From NCBI GenBank assembly GCA_911728435.2, contig OU452210.1, positions 9,734,001 through 9,798,000 of the forward strand: a stretch of 64,000 nucleotides of DNA, in the 5' to 3' direction. A model generated the notes under the pieces. That model did no database searches. It saw nothing but the letters and a program-made list of their open reading frames with translations, and had not been told where the DNA came from. The stretch is from Apoderus coryli (taxonomy: Eukaryota > Arthropoda > Insecta > Coleoptera > Attelabidae). The position numbers and the translations under genes are program-made. Below are positions 60,790 through 64,000 of the stretch, piece by piece. The first letter of the stretch is position 1, and the number at the start of each line of letters is the position of its first letter.

Positions 60790-63169
60790 TTTGGCAGGGG
60801 CGATTAATAAGTAAATATTATTCATTTCACGTATTCAAATGAAATACAGATTTGAAATTTTTAAGTAGTATGCCACTTTATTGCATACTGATATGCTTAT
60901 ATTGCTAAAATACCGTTAAAATCGAGGTACTAAATTATTTTTATTATTTTGTATTATTTTTTGAAGAAAATAATAAAATACAGCAGGATCCATTAAATGT
61001 TTTGGATACTAGGGATATTATAAAGGTTTAATTAATGTTTCTAGAAATGGATTAATTTAATAAACAGACATTAAGGTTTAAAAGCTAAAGAGAATGTAAA
61101 TTCGAACGTCATCAAGTCATCGATATCTAATCAAAAGAAAAGTTGTGAAATAGATTTGGATAAAGCTCCTAAGCCTAAAACAATAATGGATTAGAGGGGA
61201 ATGAAAAGGCCTAATCTGAAGAGAAGTTACTGTTCATCGGACCACGAATACAAATACTTAACATCATCTGACACAACTGACACCGAATTACATAAAAACT
61301 TTAGGTGCTACTAATTGTTATGTACATAATTATGATTAAAGTTCTTGGCTTAATCTAGAAAAACCTTAATTTAAACATTAAGGTTTAAAGCAATTTATCT
61401 AACATGCATTCTTCAATTAGAGGTAAATTCTTCAACGTAAAATGTACTCATTATGCCAAAAATACTGTTAACTTTATTTTCTACAAAAATACGTTTCCCT
61501 TCTAGTTAAAAAGAAAATTTACTTTTTTGTTCTTGTGTGTAATTGAAATCATTAGGCCGGATGAGATTTCTCCCAACAAAAAACGTAAAATTCAGGGGGA
61601 TAGTTAAGTACTTCTTGAATTAGAATAGCTGCGTTTAGTTTAGAACAACATTAAAGATTTATAAATCAAATTACGGAGAGAAAATTCCATTTCGAACTAA
61701 ATTGTTTCCATAATTTATACATAATCCAATTTGTATTATAACAGAGACTAGACAAACTTATTGAAATATATAATAGGCATACAACAATTTCGTATAACTG
61801 AACTTCTCCTATCAAATAAGGCAGACAACCATAATGTATATTGTATTAAATATACCGGATGAGCATGTATTTGATGACCGACATACCGTGGTGCTTCAAA
61901 CCCCTCTTCTTCTTGGACACGCTTCTTCAGAAGAATAATTCAATACTAAGAACTATTTTAAGCAGACAGACACTGTTATTCGTCAGGTGCACTTGTAATT
62001 AATTTGTTTAAATAGTGCCGGAAGCAATATTTATTGGATTATTGTTGTTTATTTCTTCGGTAAGTAACGTTACTTTCTAACATTTTTATTTGTAAACAAT
62101 CATTGGACAATATTTAAAATTGATTAAAGTTTTATTTATTTTTCAAATTATGTAACTTTCTTAAAGTGCTTGTCGACTTTTTAGATAGTTGAATTTTACT
62201 CCAAATTAATGTTATCACAATAAGGCACAATCAATTTGTATTACAAGATTATTAATTGATCTTTTCTTCATGTGTTTTAAAAGTAAAATTCAACCGTTTC
62301 TCAAAAATGTCTCAAAATTTCTACGTAATAAATAAAACTATTGCTTTTATTTTAATGTGATTAAGGATATAAAAGGATATTCGTGTAAAAAAGGTCCTTT
62401 GCATCCGAATATATTACAATGTTCATATTACGTATAATGTTTGAGGACAGTATAATAATTCAACAAAAGCACCGCATGTATAATATGTAGAATATGCAAA
62501 CGTTGAATTGGAAGCTAACATAATTAAATTGCAATTTTCAAGTTTGTAATAAATTAATAAATATTCATATTAAATTTTTGACCAAATTATAATATTATGT
62601 TTGTGCGTATTGTATTTTATATTTAATCGGTATTATTGCTAAAACATGAATTGCCTTTTCTGGGAAATTAATGAATATTATGCCGTATAAATACCTATCG
62701 ACAAAGGACTGTAAAATTTAATCAGCATCACTGATTACTTATTTCATTATTATAAGTCTGTATTGGAAAATCAAGATTAAGGTACCATTTTGAAGTGTTA
62801 ATTATTCAGTCCTCTTCCGATTTTCAAGAGTGAAATGTCATAAAAACGATACTTTCACTTTCTATCTTTGACGTATGTTGTAACCAGGTGATTCTTCTTT
62901 GCAAGGAAATCCTGTTTTACTTCTCGAAACAGGTTAGTGCTTAAATCTGGTGAAACCATTAATTTATCTGCACCTTTGTTACTGTTTATTATTATATTAT
63001 TCAGTTATTTATATTTGGTTCTATTGCATTAGTAAAGTACATTTCAGACATTCACATTCTAAAATTTCACAACATTACATCGCTTCGAGGGATGTTTTTC
63101 ATATATTTATTTATTCCGTTGCCTGTGTTAGTCTCAGAGCACTTTTTGCTGCCTCTTTTTTGACAAGGA
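60790..63169. other. Intergenic, no recognised gene
   Basis: The stretch is AT-rich. Nothing convincing is seen on either strand. Confidence 0.5.
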
Positions 63170-63466
63170 TTGTCACTGGAGTCAGCTGCCGTCGCTATAC
63201 TTGTGATAATCCTTGTTTGTTTTCTCATTTGGTTTTTTGGATTATACAGCATTTGCTCTGAAAAACGGACAAACGCTCTATATAACTGCTTTAATAATCT
63301 GGAATGCAATAAATGTTATAGTTTAGACCAACCGTCATCAGTACCACTGCCAATGTATTATTTGGTAAATATTTTAATAAAAACTCCTACCAAACAATTA
63401 AAAAAATACTCCAAATGTCCTAGCATGTTATGCCCGTTAAATGAACTAAATAAATGTCAACTATGA
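63170..63466 (+). other. Unrecognised open frame with a hydrophobic segment
   Basis: The 98-codon frame starts with TTG rather than ATG. Near its N-terminus is a strongly hydrophobic stretch (AAVAILVIILVCFLIWFFG), followed by a Cys-containing tail (CFNNLECNKC). It may be a small membrane protein, an exon, or chance. Overlapping frames on both strands are also open, which lowers confidence. Confidence 0.2.
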
Positions 63467-63474
63467 TTTATCTA

Positions 63475-63708
63475 TTAAACAGCGTTATTATCGGTATTAT
63501 TAAAATTACCACTTGTCCTACCTACAACACCCGAAATTATTTGATTTACTTTACAAACGCTTGTACCATAATAAATCTCATTACACTGTTCAGCAGTCCT
63601 GACCCAACAATTCCGAATTAATTGAATGTACTTGTTCCAAATTCGCTCATCTATATATTCTCTTTTCTTTATACAAGGGTGCAGGGAATAATTTAAAGCA
63701 ACTTTCAT
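63475..63708 (-). other. Unrecognised Cys-containing open frame
   Basis: The 77-codon frame contains IRNCWVRTAEQCNEIYYGTS and VCKVNQ. The cysteine spacing (C-x7-C-x9-C) is near, but does not equal, the C4-C6 spacing of odorant-binding proteins. It could be the last exon of a secreted protein whose other exons lie beyond the window. No signal peptide is present in this piece. Confidence 0.2.
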
Positions 63709-64000
63709 TCTACGATATACCGGTTTAAGCCAGCTACATTAAGATGCTTTTCGTTTATACTTAGATCCCACTTTCTCTTTAAATCGACAATAAGTGAAAA
63801 CGCTTGTACCTCATGAATGATAAACATCATAACTACCTATATCCATTATTTTATAACCAACTTTTCGAATAAAATCGGTAACGCAGTTTTTAAATAAAAC
63901 TAATAAAGATTTGTCTCTATTTTTGCAATTCAACAAACCAAAAAATGCTTCCAAAGGTAATCAGTGAAGAAATTAGTCAACGCTCATTGAAAAATGGGGT

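Noticed and set aside
1..64000. CRISPR arrays, bacterial operons, rRNA or tRNA genes
   Set aside because: No regularly spaced repeats, ribosome-binding-site-led gene clusters or conserved RNA gene sequences were seen. Introns and element types show this is animal nuclear DNA.

Overview
The window reads as AT-rich nuclear DNA of an insect. Introns have GT-AG ends, the two real genes match animal families (one of them insect-type), and there are many decayed insect-style transposons. I cannot place it to order with confidence. A beetle or related insect is possible, but this rests only on the general look of the repeats.

Layout. Roughly the first 45 kb hold no convincing intact host gene. They are AT-rich sequence with relics of mobile elements: non-LTR reverse transcriptase pieces on both strands (4.6, 13.8, 15.9, 16.6, 18.1 and 32.9 kb), a SAM-like multi-exon gene remnant at 3 kb, a hAT-like terminus at 21.8 kb, Tc1/mariner pieces at 27.9 and 28.9 kb, a MITE-like element at 30.6-31.2 kb, a pogo/Tigger transposase piece with a terminus at 41.6-41.8 kb, and an ACGTT-rich foldback lying between two 42-bp direct repeats at 42.0-43.7 kb. 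The clearest element is a young, internally deleted Ty3/gypsy-type LTR retrotransposon at 24871-26214. It has near-identical LTRs, a 5-bp target duplication, a polypurine tract, and a gag piece and an integrase end separated by an inverted duplicate of its own pol sequence.

The right-hand 20 kb carry two genes that converge tail to tail. Mon2 (45309-53789, +) is complete in 15 exons and encodes 1,639 residues of the Golgi/endosome trafficking protein MON2. Its intron 8 contains an antisense reverse transcriptase relic that nearly reaches the exon 9 splice acceptor. On the minus strand, 59458-55696 is a four-exon gene for a 249-residue secreted cysteine-rich protein that I assign to the insect DUF4773 family. 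Both genes have polyadenylation signals, and about 1.7 kb of featureless AT-rich DNA separates them.

The two genes have no evident functional link. MON2 acts in the cytosol on Golgi and endosome membranes, while the DUF4773-like product is predicted to be secreted. A few short codon-like open frames (15.4, 26.8, 60.7 and 63.5 kb) are listed at low confidence.
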